From: Rhodospirillaceae bacterium
GTDB taxonomy: Bacteria > Pseudomonadota > Alphaproteobacteria > Rhodospirillales > Rhodospirillaceae
Reading direction: 5' to 3'
Length of the DNA stretch: 6,277 bases
NCBI GenBank assembly: GCA_002691085.1
Contig: NZGX01000087.1
Location: forward strand, 7,366-13,642
Shown: positions 6,166-6,277 of the stretch, in pieces
Layout of the letters: each line of letters opens with the position of its first letter
How positions within the stretch are numbered: position 1 is the first letter of the stretch
Notes under the pieces: model-generated
Seen by the model: only the letters and a program-made list of their open reading frames with translations
Databases searched by the model: none
Told to the model about the DNA's origin: nothing
Made by a program: the position numbers and the translations under genes

Positions 6166-6277
6166 CTAAAGGTTGAGGCAGTCTGCTTCAACTACTGGAT
6201 TAGAAGAACCCTGAATTGATTTTATGAGACCAGCACGTCTGCATTCCCATTCATCAACAGGGTCAGTCTTATTCCAT
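6166..6277 (-). CDS. Endonuclease I (EndA/Vvn) family nuclease, C-terminal 36 residues (cut by window edge)
   Basis: On the minus strand an open frame enters from the right edge and stops at TAG (6168-6166), giving 36 complete residues. It includes PVDEWECRR, a following IKSIQG, then NP and a Cys near the end. This pattern (PV-x-x-WE-C-x-R, I-x-x-x-QG, NP-x-V, Cys) is the C-terminal signature of the endonuclease I family, such as Vibrio Vvn and E. coli EndA, which are secreted or periplasmic non-specific nucleases with a beta-beta-alpha-metal active site. The catalytic His, Glu and Asn residues and the signal peptide would lie outside the window, so activity and location cannot be judged. The gene is convergent with umuC. 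Confidence 0.75.
   Translation of the reverse strand, partial: WNKTDPVDEWECRRAGLIKSIQGSSNPVVEADCLNL

Noticed and set aside
6172..6192. Stem-loop GTTGAGGC / GCTTCAAC (one G-T pair) as a terminator
   Set aside because: The arms lie inside the nuclease C-terminal codons and neither strand has a U-run after the stem, so it does not look like an intrinsic terminator.

Overview
The window is AT-rich DNA that most likely comes from an alphaproteobacterium. The best evidence is the operator upstream of umuD, a perfect GTTC-N7-GTTC direct repeat, which is the LexA (SOS) box form typical of Alphaproteobacteria and unlike the CTG-N10-CAG form of enterics. Low GC, outer-membrane receptor genes and an alpha/beta hydrolase of the GLRPAF type would suit an aquatic or marine lineage, but that is inference.

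Layout. Positions 1-1019 (minus) hold the first 339 codons of a TonB-dependent-receptor-like outer-membrane protein that runs off the left edge. Positions 1141-3309 (minus) hold a complete, closely similar paralogue of 722 residues. The two genes are a diverged tandem duplication. They share a GTG start, a TAAGG ribosome site exactly 7 nt upstream, and a TATCGTAA-type motif plus a TATATAT run 60-75 nt upstream. Positions 3469-4218 (minus) encode a dienelactone-hydrolase-family protein in the same direction, separated from the receptor by 159 nt.

Divergently from the hydrolase, 4379-6020 (plus) is a two-gene umuD-umuC operon for SOS mutagenic translesion synthesis. Its predicted promoter (TTGAAA-N17-TATGTT with an extended -10) is overlapped by the SOS box. 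It places the transcription start on the umuD ATG, which predicts a leaderless SOS message. UmuD has an unusually short arm before its self-cleavage site. After umuC come an A/T-only inverted repeat, a possible 38-residue membrane peptide (6046-6162), and the 36-residue C-terminal end of an endonuclease I (EndA/Vvn) family nuclease on the minus strand (6166-6277), convergent with umuC.

Functionally there are two blocks. One is an envelope block: paired receptors of unknown ligand, possibly with a hydrolase acting on an imported compound. The other is a DNA-damage block: UmuD' with UmuC as DNA polymerase V. No CRISPR, tRNA, rRNA, insertion sequence or integrase was seen. I found no convincing unknown multi-gene system. 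The most checkable novelties are the leaderless SOS operon with a short-armed UmuD, and the shared motif of the receptor pair.
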